Shown: positions 8,721 through 17,010, numbered from the stretch's first letter. The stretch: DNA of 64,000 nt from Pseudomonas sp. DTU12.3 (GCF_004124275.1 NZ_CP027218.1:2235501-2299500), one strand, 5' to 3'. Numbers and translations: made by a program. Notes: generated from the letters alone by a model not told the origin.

Positions 8721-9005
8721 TCAGCCCTGCGGCTTGAGTATCACGTTGCCTTTGCCGTCATAGGTCAGTGGTGTATCGATGGCGACGAGAAGCGGTGTAT
8801 CAGAAGGTGGGTTGGGTTCGACTGGCTTGCTGGGATGGTAAATGACCCCAGGTTGCAGAACCGGCGTATCCGGACCCGGTAATTTGATGGTGATTTCACC
8901 GGAAGCGATCTTTTCCTTGAGTTTTTCCGCCCCGGCTTTGCCGGCTGCGATCTGTTCGTCCGTGAGTTTTACGACAGGCATATTGGGGAATCCGTTGATT
9001 TGCAT
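8721..9005 (-). CDS. 94-residue protein of unknown function
   Basis: The ATG at 9005 is preceded by AAGGAGA at ideal spacing, whereas the longer frame to 9092 has none. The protein has a charged helical middle (KLTDEQIAAGKAGAEKLKEK) and a proline-rich C-terminal half with HPSKPVEPNPPSDTP, and no signal peptide or membrane helix. I do not recognise a family. It stands alone, convergent with the ybjQ-like gene. The strong binding site and coding composition are the support for it being real. Confidence 0.6.
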   Translation of the reverse strand: MQINGFPNMPVVKLTDEQIAAGKAGAEKLKEKIASGEITIKLPGPDTPVLQPGVIYHPSKPVEPNPPSDTPLLVAIDTPLTYDGKGNVILKPQG

Positions 9006-9245
9006 GTTCTCTCCTTGAGATTCATTTGTATGAAAAAGGGCAACGGCCTGTCTCCGGAATTCTTTAGCGGTGTAGGACCAATGGCACTTCACCGCGTTGA
9101 ATTTTTGTAGGCCATTCGTCGGGCGTCAGACGATCTGAACCACAAGTCCAGGAATGACCGGCTAGTCTCAAAAGCCTTGGAGGTCGATATTTTTTCAGGC
9201 AAAAGGGTTTTTGCCGGTGTCGACCGATGGCGAAGGGGCGAAGGT

Positions 9246-9434
9246 ATGACTGATCCGTATATCGAAGACGATGGCGCTGAATTTTCCTTCAACAATTGCG
9301 TGCGCTGCGGCCAGACCGAATATCAGGCAGGTTTTGGCGAGGATCCGGTGCAGACCGGCAAGATCAAGTCGACGGCACCGAAAGGGCCGAAGGCGAAATT
9401 TTTACCCAAGGTCACCACGCGGGCCAGAAAGTAA
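9246..9434 (+). CDS. 62-residue acidic-to-basic protein with a CxxC motif
   Basis: Starts at the ATG at 9246 after GAAGG. An acidic N-terminus (DPYIEDDGAEF) leads to NNCVRCGQTEY, a single CxxC pair, and a lysine/arginine-rich tail KFLPKVTTRARK. One CxxC cannot by itself form a zinc site, so metal binding would need a dimer or partner. No family recognised. A clean terminator follows immediately, which argues for a genuine short transcription unit. Confidence 0.55.
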   Translation: MTDPYIEDDGAEFSFNNCVRCGQTEYQAGFGEDPVQTGKIKSTAPKGPKAKFLPKVTTRARK

Positions 9435-9447
9435 GTTTTCAATGAAC

Positions 9448-9473
9448 AACCCCGTCAATGAACGGGGTTTTTT
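9448..9473 (+). terminator. Intrinsic terminator
   Basis: AACCCCGT / ACGGGGTT stem followed by TTTT, 14 nt after the CxxC protein gene. Confidence 0.85.
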
Positions 9474-9760
9474 ACGTCCGTACGCTCAGCGCGGAAATGT
9501 CCTACAAGTGGTAGGCAAGGTGCGAAGGGTTTTCACAAACTTTTCACGTCCAGCGCAGTAGGGTGAAGCCATCCGTTAGAAAGCAAGTCTCCAGCCCGTC
9601 TCCCCAGCGGGCTTTTTTTTGCCTGCGATAAAACCTTTTGCATAATCGCTGTCCAATCGGCGCCGAGTGCGCGGAACTCATTGTTTTCGTCTGGACTTTT
9701 GCGCCACGACGGCATTAAATCCCGGCCCTTTTTGTCATCCCAATTTTTGAGGTTTTCTTC
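9474..9760 (+). other. Intergenic stretch with an orphan terminator; possible small RNA
   Basis: No gene is apparent, yet a second rho-independent terminator at 9593-9620 (AGCCCG / CGGGCT then eight T) lies more than 115 nt beyond the previous terminator and 140 nt before the next gene. That is the pattern of a short non-coding transcript ending near 9620. I see no confident promoter, so this is a suggestion only. Confidence 0.3.
9593..9620 (+). terminator. Orphan intrinsic terminator
   Basis: AGCCCG (9593-9598) and CGGGCT (9608-9613) with a run of eight T. Confidence 0.75.
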
Positions 9761-10132
9761 ATGCGTTTAACTCTGCCTGCTCTGGTTCTGGGGCTTCTGG
9801 TGACTCAAGGTGCAATGGCTGCCGGTGATGGCACCGCCGCGCTGGGCGGTGGCCTGGGTGGCGCGCTGGGTAACGTGCTCGGTCAGAAAATGGGCGGCAG
9901 CACCGGTGCGGCAGTGGGTGCTGGCGTTGCGGGCGCGGCGGGCAGCGCACTGACGGCACGCAAGGGCAGCCGTACTAAAGCAGCCATCGGTGGCGGTGTC
10001 GGTGCAGCCGGTGGTTCAGTGATCGGCAACAGCCTCGGCGGCAAGACCGGAGCCACCATTGGTGCAGGCCTGGGCGGTGCCGCCGGCGGCGCAGTGGGCA
10101 GCAACCTGGCCAAAGGTCACAAGCGTCACTGA
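9761..10132 (+). CDS. Exported glycine-zipper protein, copy 1
   Basis: 123 residues: an N-terminal signal peptide (MRLTLPALVLGLLVTQGAMA, cleavage near AMA-AG), then repeated small-residue blocks such as GGGLGGALGNVLG, GGSTGAAVGAGVAGAAG, GGGVGAAGGSVIGNSLGG and GAGLGGAAGGAVGSNL, ending in a basic KGHKRH tail. The periodic GxxxG pattern is that of glycine-zipper domains, which pack as membrane-associated helices. A paralogue follows directly downstream. Function unknown; association with the cell envelope is inferred from the signal peptide. It has its own terminator at 10150-10179. Confidence 0.8.
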   Translation: MRLTLPALVLGLLVTQGAMAAGDGTAALGGGLGGALGNVLGQKMGGSTGAAVGAGVAGAAGSALTARKGSRTKAAIGGGVGAAGGSVIGNSLGGKTGATIGAGLGGAAGGAVGSNLAKGHKRH

Positions 10133-10149
10133 GACTTATCGTCTTGCAG

Positions 10150-10179
10150 AAAAAGCCCGGCTCGATGCCGGGCTTTTTC
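10150..10179 (+). terminator. Intrinsic terminator of glycine-zipper copy 1
   Basis: AAAAAGCCCGG / CCGGGCTTTTT, stem of 11 bp with a 7-8 nt loop. Confidence 0.9.
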
Positions 10180-10269
10180 GTTGCTGAACGTTTTTCCCGC
10201 AGGCGTCTCCAATCTCACATAGGCCCTTGTTTGGGCGGATTGTCCCGATTCGGGAACTGTGAGGTTCAT

Positions 10270-10689
10270 ATGCGATTGTCATTATCTGCACTGTTTTTCG
10301 GATTGCTGGTGGCGCAGGGCGCGATGGCGGCCGGGGATGGTTCGGCAGCCGTGGGCGGTGGACTGGGTGGCGTACTGGGCAATGTGGTCGGCGGCCAACT
10401 CGGCGGTAGCACCGGCGCGGCGGTCGGTGCCGGTGTGGGTGGCGCGGCCGGCGGTGCAGTCGGGGCAAGTAAGAACAATCGCACCGAAGCCGCCATTGGC
10501 GGTGGCCTCGGCGCCGCAGGTGGCTCAGTGGTCGGCAATAGCCTCGGCGGGTCAACCGGTTCGGCAGTCGGTGCAGGGTTGGGCGGCGCGGCGGGTGGTG
10601 CGGTCGGTAATAACCTGGGTGGCGATGGTGGGTCGCATTCGGGTGGTGGCCACAAGCACAAGAACAAACATAAAAACCGCCATCATTGA
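10270..10689 (+). CDS. Exported glycine-zipper protein, copy 2
   Basis: 139 residues from the ATG at 10270. Signal peptide MRLSLSALFFGLLVAQGAMA is nearly the same as in the preceding gene, and the body carries the same glycine-zipper blocks (GGGLGGVLGNVVGGQLGG, GAGVGGAAGGAVGASKNN, GGGLGAAGGSVVGNSLGG). The C-terminus differs: an added Gly/Ser/His/Lys-rich tail (GGHKHKNKHKNRHH) that could bind metal or anionic polymers. Clearly a tandem duplication of the 9761 gene. A longer frame from 10144 lacks a signal peptide and is rejected. Confidence 0.8.
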   Translation: MRLSLSALFFGLLVAQGAMAAGDGSAAVGGGLGGVLGNVVGGQLGGSTGAAVGAGVGGAAGGAVGASKNNRTEAAIGGGLGAAGGSVVGNSLGGSTGSAVGAGLGGAAGGAVGNNLGGDGGSHSGGGHKHKNKHKNRHH

Positions 10690-10704
10690 TTGAGGTTTGA
10701 ACAG

Positions 10705-10731
10705 AAACCCGGCTTTTTGCCGGGTTTTTTG
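10705..10731 (+). terminator. Intrinsic terminator of glycine-zipper copy 2
   Basis: AAACCCGG / CCGGGTTT stem, loop CTTTTTG, then TTTT. Confidence 0.88.
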
Positions 10732-10811
10732 TATTTGCGGGTCAGACGCTGGAACGATTGGCTGTAGGACTTTTCGAACGTCATACACGCCACGAGATGA
10801 TGAGGTTTGCC

Positions 10812-10973
10812 ATGACTCCCGAAACCGAAGGCAAGGAAGAAAAAGGCCCGAGCGGGCTGCCGTTTATCAATGATCCGGGGAATGAGGATCCGGGGTCATT
10901 GATGGATGATGCGACGGTGCCGTTGAATGATTCGGATGAGGCGGATATGGAGTATGAAGAGGATGAGCAGTGA
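10812..10973 (+). CDS. 53-residue strongly acidic protein
   Basis: Starts at the ATG at 10812 with GAGG about 8 nt upstream. Nearly all of it is polar and acidic: TPETEGKEEKGPSG, LPFINDPGNEDPGSLMDD and a terminal DEADMEYEEDEQ. It is probably disordered. I do not recognise a family. It is the last GC-rich gene before the AT-rich Rhs immunity region. Confidence 0.5.
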   Translation: MTPETEGKEEKGPSGLPFINDPGNEDPGSLMDDATVPLNDSDEADMEYEEDEQ

Positions 10974-10995
10974 CCAATTTGCTTGGCTGGTCGCG

Positions 10996-11017
10996 ATCCG
11001 ATCCTTCAGGATCGGAT
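10996..11017. repeat. Perfect 9-bp inverted repeat at the edge of the AT-rich island
   Basis: ATCCGATCC (10996-11004), loop TTCA, GGATCGGAT (11009-11017). No T run follows, so it is a weak terminator candidate. It lies where base composition changes from GC-rich to AT-rich. Confidence 0.5.
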
Positions 11018-11065
11018 ATCATGGTTGTGCGAAAGAATATGGATTTCCATTTTTATCAGGTTTCA

Positions 11066-11455
11066 TTAGTTGGCTAGAGAATTTGCCCAAGCGAGGTAGA
11101 ATGCTTTTTGAATTTTAATATCATTTGTTAAGTTGCAGTCGTCATAGTCGAAAATACGGACAATGTCCTCTCCATTTTTTCCCATTTGAAGCTCGTAGGC
11201 GACGAGCCCGTTTGACATCTGGGAACTCATGCTGGATGGATGCACGTTGATTTTTGCGCCTTTGCACAGGAATGTAAACTCTGGGAAGTCCAATCTCAAC
11301 TCACCTAAACAACCGTAAAGATTGTAAGAGGTATAGCTTTTTGTAAGGCCGTTTTTTCTAGTAAATATGAGAATTGTATTTCTACTATCAATATCGATGA
11401 TGGCGGTTTCTAAACCGTTTGGGGTGAGGAATTTTATTTCTATCGATTTGATCAT
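11066..11455 (-). CDS. Candidate Rhs immunity protein, distal paralogue
   Basis: 129 residues, AT-rich, no signal peptide or membrane helix. It shares with the next gene an ordered set of motifs: LYGCL/LYLCL, FLCKGAKINV/FLCKGAKLNV, PSxMxSQMSxG, AYEL/AYDL and DIVRIFDY/DIVQIFDY, so the two are clear paralogues. It lies 71 nt downstream of the coupled immunity candidate and probably in the same transcript. Placement after an Rhs toxin tip and a small soluble fold fit an immunity protein; this copy may be an orphan retained from an earlier toxin tip, or a backup. I do not recognise a named Imm family. Confidence 0.6.
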   Translation of the reverse strand: MIKSIEIKFLTPNGLETAIIDIDSRNTILIFTRKNGLTKSYTSYNLYGCLGELRLDFPEFTFLCKGAKINVHPSSMSSQMSNGLVAYELQMGKNGEDIVRIFDYDDCNLTNDIKIQKAFYLAWANSLAN

Positions 11456-11526
11456 TTTTGTCTTTATTTAATTAGTATTTGTGTTTTGGAAGAAGGTGTC
11501 GGGTAGTCGGTTAGGGGGCTGGCATC

Positions 11527-11925
11527 TTATTTTTGCAATGATTTTATCCATTGATTGTAGTAATTTTGTTGGTCTTTTAAATCTTTAGATAAATTTTCTT
11601 CCTCGTAATCAAATATCTGCACTATATCGTCTCGAGTGGCAGGAATTCCTGGTTTCAAATCATACGCAATGGCGCCGCCGCTCATTTGTGAGCACATTCT
11701 TGACGGGGTTACATTTAGTTTTGCACCTTTACAAAGAAATAGAATTTCTGGATGTTCGTGTCTGATTTTTGCTAGACATAAATACAGGTCATTCGCTTTG
11801 TATGTCTTAATAAAACCATTGAGCATGGAAAATACTATCAATCCTTTTGTGTCGTCATAATTCAGACTTGCCTGTTCTTTAATACCATTCCTGATGATGG
11901 TTATTTTGGCGTGTTCCATTGTCAT
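11527..11925 (-). CDS. Candidate immunity protein of the Rhs-ART toxin
   Basis: 132 residues, AT-rich, soluble. Its ATG overlaps the Rhs stop codon as ATGA, a translational coupling typical of toxin-immunity pairs, so it is the most likely cognate antitoxin of the ADP-ribosyltransferase tip. Motifs FLCKGAKLNV, TPSRMCSQMSGG, AYDLKPG and DIVQIFDYEEEN are shared with the paralogue at 11066. It is too short for an ADP-ribosylglycohydrolase, the enzyme type known as an immunity factor for some ART effectors, so direct binding to the toxin is the simpler model. A second ATG two codons in is an alternative start. Confidence 0.7.
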   Translation of the reverse strand: MTMEHAKITIIRNGIKEQASLNYDDTKGLIVFSMLNGFIKTYKANDLYLCLAKIRHEHPEILFLCKGAKLNVTPSRMCSQMSGGAIAYDLKPGIPATRDDIVQIFDYEEENLSKDLKDQQNYYNQWIKSLQK

Positions 11926-12416
11926 TCTCTATTAGGGTTAGGGATTGAATAACCAACGTAGCTACCATCTTTTTTTAATGGAGTTACTCCCAGGATGTCA
12001 GAGGTGTGAATGCTCCCGGGAATCGCTATTTCTGTTTCGTCGGCGAAAGGTACTAGTTTTCCAAGTTTTTTATTTACGTCGATACCTAGCAATTTTCTAA
12101 GTGTGTATAGATAGCCTTTCCTGGTTCCATTCTTTGTGCCGAAATCAATTGCAGTTATTTTTGATGGTGAAGTACTTATAAAGTAGCTTGGTGGGTTGTC
12201 GCTGTCCATTGCGTGAAGTAAAAGATCTATGCTTTCGCCTTTGCTTTTGAATCCGTTTGCAAAGATGTCCTCGGGGCCCTTGCGATCTCCACGATAAAGG
12301 TATTCTTTTTTCGGTTGAGGAGATGGTAGATGAGGCTCTCCCTTATCGACCTTAACTTCATCACTTCCACCCGGCACCTCACAACCCGGCCTCTTCGGCG
12401 GTGGACAATTGGAATT
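11922..12416 (-). other. Rhs C-terminal toxin cassette: cholera-toxin-like ADP-ribosyltransferase
   Basis: This segment encodes the last 164 residues of the Rhs protein, after the conserved core end (PTGWVDPLGL). An R-S-E class ADP-ribosyltransferase signature is present in order: Arg in EYLYRGD (about residue 1492), STS in SYFISTSPS (about 1531-1533) and the ExE motif in DETEIAIPGSI (E1577, E1579). The same order occurs in cholera toxin A and heat-labile enterotoxin (YRAD, STS, ExE). The ExE form is usually found in arginine-modifying enzymes. The DNA is much more AT-rich than the Rhs core, as expected for an exchangeable tip. Confidence 0.75.
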
Positions 12417-15400
12417 CAACCCCAACGGATCTACCCACCCCGTCGGATTCGGCACGTACTGGTACTGATTCAACCCCCCAGCCAACTTGATGGGATCCGG
12501 CGTCAGATATCGCCCCAACCGCGGGTCGTAATACCGGTGCCGGTTGTAATGCAGCCCACTCTCCGCATCGAAATACTGCCCCTGAAACCGCAGCGGTTGA
12601 TCCAGGTATTCGTCAGCAGCGAGGCTCAGCGCAGCCACCTTGCCGTACGCGTCGTACTGCGCCGACCAGACAATCTCGCCGCTGTAATCGGTCAGCTCCA
12701 GCGGGGTGCCGAGGTGGTCGAGTTGGTAATAAAACGGGCAGGCCTTTTTCGGGCCTTTGCCGTCGAGCAGGGCCAGCGGGCGGAAGGTGCCGGGTTCGTA
12801 GACGTAGCTGCGGTATTCGTTTTGGCTGCTTTCGGCGACGAGGTTGTCGCCCTGCCAGAAGAATTCCGTGGTAACGCCGTTGACGGTTTTGCTGATGCGT
12901 CGGCCGAAGGCGTCGTACCTGTACGAGGCGGTTTGGCCGTCCGGACGGGTCAGGCCGATCAGTCGATGCTGGCTGTCGTAGCGGTATTCGCTGACGAGTT
13001 TTTGCGCGGTGCCACGGCGTTCGCGGATCAGGTTGCCGAAGGCGTCGTAGTCGTAATGACGGTCGCCCTGCATCAGCAGGCGATTGCCCTTGATCTGGCT
13101 GGGGCCGGGGCGGTCCTGCATCAGCAGGTTGCCGGCCGGGTCGTGAGCGAAGCTTTCCGGCAGTTCGTCGCGCGAGTGACGGACGCGGATCAAACGATCG
13201 AGGTTGTCGTAACCGTAGGTGCGTTGGCCGTGGCGGGTGTCGGCGATGTGTTCCAGATTACCGTTGGCGCTGTAGGCATAGTCGCGGCGATACAGCGCAT
13301 CGTGCGAATGTCCTACGGCATGGGCCAATAATCTTCCCTGATCGTCGTAGGCATATTCGCTGAGCAGCAGACCTTGCTGGCGTTGTTGTTCACGCCCGGA
13401 CTGAAAGACATGCGTGGTCAACTGCGCGCCGTTGAGGTCGATGCCGGTCAGCGCGCCGCCCTTGGCGTGGTGGTAATCGAGTTTGCTGTTGTCCGGCAGG
13501 CGCAGGCGTTTGAGCTGACCGCAGGCATCGTAGCTGTAGCGCAACGTGCCCCAGCCCTGATGCTCGGTGATCAGTCGATCCTGACGGTCATATTCGAAAG
13601 CCAGCGGATGCTTCTGGCCGTCATCGACAGCGATCAAACGGCCGAGACGATCGTATTGATAGCTGACCTTGACCCCGTCGGGCAGGGTTTTGCTGAGCAG
13701 GCGTCCAACTAAATCGCGCAAATACGCGGTGACTAACCGCGAGCCGTCATCACCAAACTCGATCTTCTCCAGCAGATGCCCATTGAGGTCATAGGCATAC
13801 GCCGTGCGCCGCCCATCGAATCCAGTCTCCTGGCGGATCAACCCGGTCGGCGTGTAATCCAGCCGGTACTTTTCCCCGGACTCGTTCTCTATTTCGGTGA
13901 GCAACAACCGCGCATGGTCGTAGCGGTATTGCACCTGCGTGCCATCGGCATTGATCCGCCGCGAAACCAGGTGCAAATCGTCGTCATATTCAAACCGGGT
14001 GACGCGCCCGAGTTCGTCGCGCTCGGCAGTCACCTGACCGTAAGCGCCGTAGCTGTAAGCCCGAGTGGCGCCGCCCGCCAACGTCGTCTGAACCAGTCGC
14101 CCCGCCGCATCCCACTGCTGACGCGTCAGCGCACCGTGTTCATCAACCGTGGTAGTCCGCCGCCCCAACGCATCGTAGGAAAAGCGCCGCACACCACCGT
14201 CAGGCAGGGTTTCTTCAATGAGTTGGCCAAGCTCATTCCACGCCAGTCGATGCCGGCTGCTGTCCGGGTAGCGGATCGACAGCAATTGCCCGCGAACGTC
14301 GTAGTAGTAATGGGTGACCTTGCCGTCAGGATCGACGGCCTCGGTGACATCGCCTTCGGCATTGCGCCGATAAATCCACACCGCATCGCCACGTGAACGC
14401 CGGCAGAGGAAACCGTTGCGATACTCGTAGGACGTTGGCTCATCTTGCGCAGGAAGCAGCGCAATCAGCCGTCCGACCTCGTCGTAGCGGTATTCGGTAA
14501 CAGCGCCTAAAGCATCCTGCTCGGCGATCAAATGTCCGGCCGCGTCGTAAGCCTTGAGCTGCTCGCCACCGTCGGCTTCAACCTTGCGCACCAAGCGCGC
14601 GCGGTCGTCGTGGACGTAAACCTCTTCGGTGCCATCGACGTAATGCACCGCGACGCTGCCGTTGTCGTCCCAGACATAGCGCGTGTCCATCTGCGAAAAC
14701 GACGCCCAGTGCCGCACGCAACGCGCCGATGTCCCCGCGCGCTCCCACGCCCAGAAGAAACTCGCACCACCGGCCAGTTGTCGTTGCAGGATGACGTGGG
14801 CGTCGTCGTAGTCGTAACGCTCGCTGTCACCGACCGCGTTGGTTGCGGCCAACAAGCGTTGGCGGGCGTCGTAGCAATAACTGACGAGGTTTTGCTCAGT
14901 CGTCCATTCGCCGCCCTGAAAAGTCTGGTAATCCAGCGCAATCAACTGCGCCCGGTCATAGCGCAGCAACAGCGAGCGACCTGCGCCGTTATCCAGTCGC
15001 TGAATCCTGTCGGACCGATCGCGATGGACCGTCAGACGATTGCCATAAACATCACTGATCGCCGTCAGCCGACCCGCGCGAAAGTGATAAAACCGCGCCG
15101 AATCCCCGGCCAGCGCCAGAATCAGTTCCTCCGGCTCATCCCCGAGGAAGATCGCCGCCCGCGACAAGCTGTTGTGAATCGCCGGGCGCGCAATATTCGG
15201 CAACGGAAACCGCGTTCGGCGGTTCTCATGATCGATCCAGACGACAAAATCGCCCTCGAACACCAACCGATGCGCCAGCGAATGGCTCCAGCCAAAGCCC
15301 AGGCCGACATCGATTTCCACCGCGCTGCTGCGATACAAACGGCTGAACTCGAACGGCAGCCGGCCATCGAGCACCGCATCGGTCAGGGTCAGCAGTTCTT

Positions 15401-16766
15401 CGCCGGTGACCATCGACACCGGACAGCCGTTGGTGCAGGTCAGCGGTACACAGTCGGCGCTGTCGCCGTTGGGGTTTTTTGCCTGATCGGGGGAGTCGTC
15501 GTGATGCTCATGGCGTTGCAGGGCAGCCATGTTGCGAGTCTTGTTGCGCGCAACGGGCGCCGGATTCGGCACCGTCAAAACCAACGAATCAGCCTGACGA
15601 ATGTTCAACGGAATTGATGGCGTCGGTTTCAACTCGACATCACGCGCATTGACCACCAGCGGCTTCAGCACGCTCACGTGTCTGCTCAGCTCGGGCGCCG
15701 AGTTCAGCTCCGCCAAGCGCAACGCCGAAGCCGCGAGCCATTCCCGCGCTCGTGGCGACTTGATCTTGGCCAATACCTTGCTGCTCAAGCGCATCTGCAC
15801 GCCGACGCCGCCGCACACACGCATCAACAGAAAACTGATCAGCAGTTCGACGCGAACTTCGGCCACCACTTCCGCCAGATACTGCGGCGGCAGCATCTTC
15901 AGCCAACTGGTAAATGCCGCCAGATGAATGAACAGCAGCGGCTCATCACTGAGCATCAGCAGCGCGTTGGCGATGGCTTCCCTGGAGGCCTGCAGCAGCG
16001 CCGCCAGTTCAACCGCGCTCAGGTATTCGAGGAGTTTTTCGCTGTTGGCCTGCAAGTCGGCGAGGAGGGCGAACAGCTGCTTGAGGTCATCCCAAACGCC
16101 ATTCAGGACTTTCTCGAAACCGCGCCAGTCCGCCTGCTGCAACTGACCGTAACGATCAAGAAACCCGGCGCTGGAAAATTCCGCCCACTGCGGCTGAAAC
16201 CCTGCCCACTCGTCGCGCAGCCAACCTTCCAGGTGGCCGAGAACTGTCTGGTAGGAGGCATACAGCGCCTGCACCTGCTCAGCGGAAACATCGGGAAAGA
16301 AGGTGATGCGATAACGCTGGCCCCGATCGCAGTCGGTTACTTGCAGAATGCCGCTCGGGCCGATGGTGTGGCGCAGCGGCTCGCCAAAGGTCTGGACCCC
16401 GTTGACGTCACTGAGCAGCGGTTCGAGTGTTATCGGGGTATCGCCGATCGGCACGAACTGCGCCGCTTCGAACATGTGCACCAGTGTCAACGGCCCGCTG
16501 GCCGGGCACATCACCACCGACGAACTGATCGGTTGCCGGGACTTGATCGGCGCAATGAGGCGTACGTCGTTGCCGACGCTGAACACTTGTTCGACATCCA
16601 GTGCCGTGCCGGTCCAGAACTGTTCGGCCCAGGCCTCGTAGTCGTTGAGGCACAGGCGAAACTCCTTGATCAGGGTTTCAAAATCCGGATGCCCGGGATT
16701 GAGCGCTGCAACTACCAGCAGGCCGATGCTGTTGTTCAGGGCCAGTAACCGATCAGTTTCAAGCAT
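11922..16766 (-). CDS. Rhs/YD-repeat polymorphic toxin with ADP-ribosyltransferase tip
   Basis: About 1614 residues. Residues 1-400 are a variable N-terminal region with a hydrophobic stretch (VELLISFLLMRVCGG); from about 440 the Rhs entry domain (GCPVSMVTGEELLTLTDA) leads into dozens of YD repeats of the form YDxxGRL. The shell ends with GRYLTPDPIKLAGG and PTGWVDPLGL, the DPxG pair where Rhs proteins cleave themselves. The toxin tip is an ADP-ribosyltransferase. No PAAR domain is seen, so delivery would need a separate VgrG/PAAR or another route; none is encoded nearby. The ATG at 16766 with GAGAG upstream is preferred over a GTG at 16784. The toxin is presumably held inside the shell until delivery to a competitor. 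Confidence 0.88.
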   Translation of the reverse strand: MLETDRLLALNNSIGLLVVAALNPGHPDFETLIKEFRLCLNDYEAWAEQFWTGTALDVEQVFSVGNDVRLIAPIKSRQPISSSVVMCPASGPLTLVHMFEAAQFVPIGDTPITLEPLLSDVNGVQTFGEPLRHTIGPSGILQVTDCDRGQRYRITFFPDVSAEQVQALYASYQTVLGHLEGWLRDEWAGFQPQWAEFSSAGFLDRYGQLQQADWRGFEKVLNGVWDDLKQLFALLADLQANSEKLLEYLSAVELAALLQASREAIANALLMLSDEPLLFIHLAAFTSWLKMLPPQYLAEVVAEVRVELLISFLLMRVCGGVGVQMRLSSKVLAKIKSPRAREWLAASALRLAELNSAPELSRHVSVLKPLVVNARDVELKPTPSIPLNIRQADSLVLTVPNPAPVARNKTRNMAALQRHEHHDDSPDQAKNPNGDSADCVPLTCTNGCPVSMVTGEELLTLTDAVLDGRLPFEFSRLYRSSAVEIDVGLGFGWSHSLAHRLVFEGDFVVWIDHENRRTRFPLPNIARPAIHNSLSRAAIFLGDEPEELILALAGDSARFYHFRAGRLTAISDVYGNRLTVHRDRSDRIQRLDNGAGRSLLLRYDRAQLIALDYQTFQGGEWTTEQNLVSYCYDARQRLLAATNAVGDSERYDYDDAHVILQRQLAGGASFFWAWERAGTSARCVRHWASFSQMDTRYVWDDNGSVAVHYVDGTEEVYVHDDRARLVRKVEADGGEQLKAYDAAGHLIAEQDALGAVTEYRYDEVGRLIALLPAQDEPTSYEYRNGFLCRRSRGDAVWIYRRNAEGDVTEAVDPDGKVTHYYYDVRGQLLSIRYPDSSRHRLAWNELGQLIEETLPDGGVRRFSYDALGRRTTTVDEHGALTRQQWDAAGRLVQTTLAGGATRAYSYGAYGQVTAERDELGRVTRFEYDDDLHLVSRRINADGTQVQYRYDHARLLLTEIENESGEKYRLDYTPTGLIRQETGFDGRRTAYAYDLNGHLLEKIEFGDDGSRLVTAYLRDLVGRLLSKTLPDGVKVSYQYDRLGRLIAVDDGQKHPLAFEYDRQDRLITEHQGWGTLRYSYDACGQLKRLRLPDNSKLDYHHAKGGALTGIDLNGAQLTTHVFQSGREQQRQQGLLLSEYAYDDQGRLLAHAVGHSHDALYRRDYAYSANGNLEHIADTRHGQRTYGYDNLDRLIRVRHSRDELPESFAHDPAGNLLMQDRPGPSQIKGNRLLMQGDRHYDYDAFGNLIRERRGTAQKLVSEYRYDSQHRLIGLTRPDGQTASYRYDAFGRRISKTVNGVTTEFFWQGDNLVAESSQNEYRSYVYEPGTFRPLALLDGKGPKKACPFYYQLDHLGTPLELTDYSGEIVWSAQYDAYGKVAALSLAADEYLDQPLRFQGQYFDAESGLHYNRHRYYDPRLGRYLTPDPIKLAGGLNQYQYVPNPTGWVDPLGLNSNCPPPKRPGCEVPGGSDEVKVDKGEPHLPSPQPKKEYLYRGDRKGPEDIFANGFKSKGESIDLLLHAMDSDNPPSYFISTSPSKITAIDFGTKNGTRKGYLYTLRKLLGIDVNKKLGKLVPFADETEIAIPGSIHTSDILGVTPLKKDGSYVGYSIPNPNRE

Positions 16767-17010
16767 TCGCAGTCTCTCGCGCACATCAAAAAAGGTGCGG
16801 GGACTTTGCGGGGGATCAAAAAGGAAAGAAGTCGGGTAAGTAGGTGATGCCTGTAGGATGTTTCGCTAAATGCTCGCGAGTAGTTCATCGGCTCAACGGA
16901 GATTGCCCGTTGCCCAATGTCCTTCGCGCTCGTTATGCTGCTGAACCCTTTAATCAGATCCGCGTAGCGGCGCCGACCGTGCCGCCGGGATGTCTTTGTT
17001 AACGGATCCG

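Noticed and set aside
11922..16766. PAAR or VgrG-like delivery domain in the Rhs N-terminus
   Set aside because: I looked for the proline-rich PAAR signature and did not find it; the N-terminus is left unassigned.
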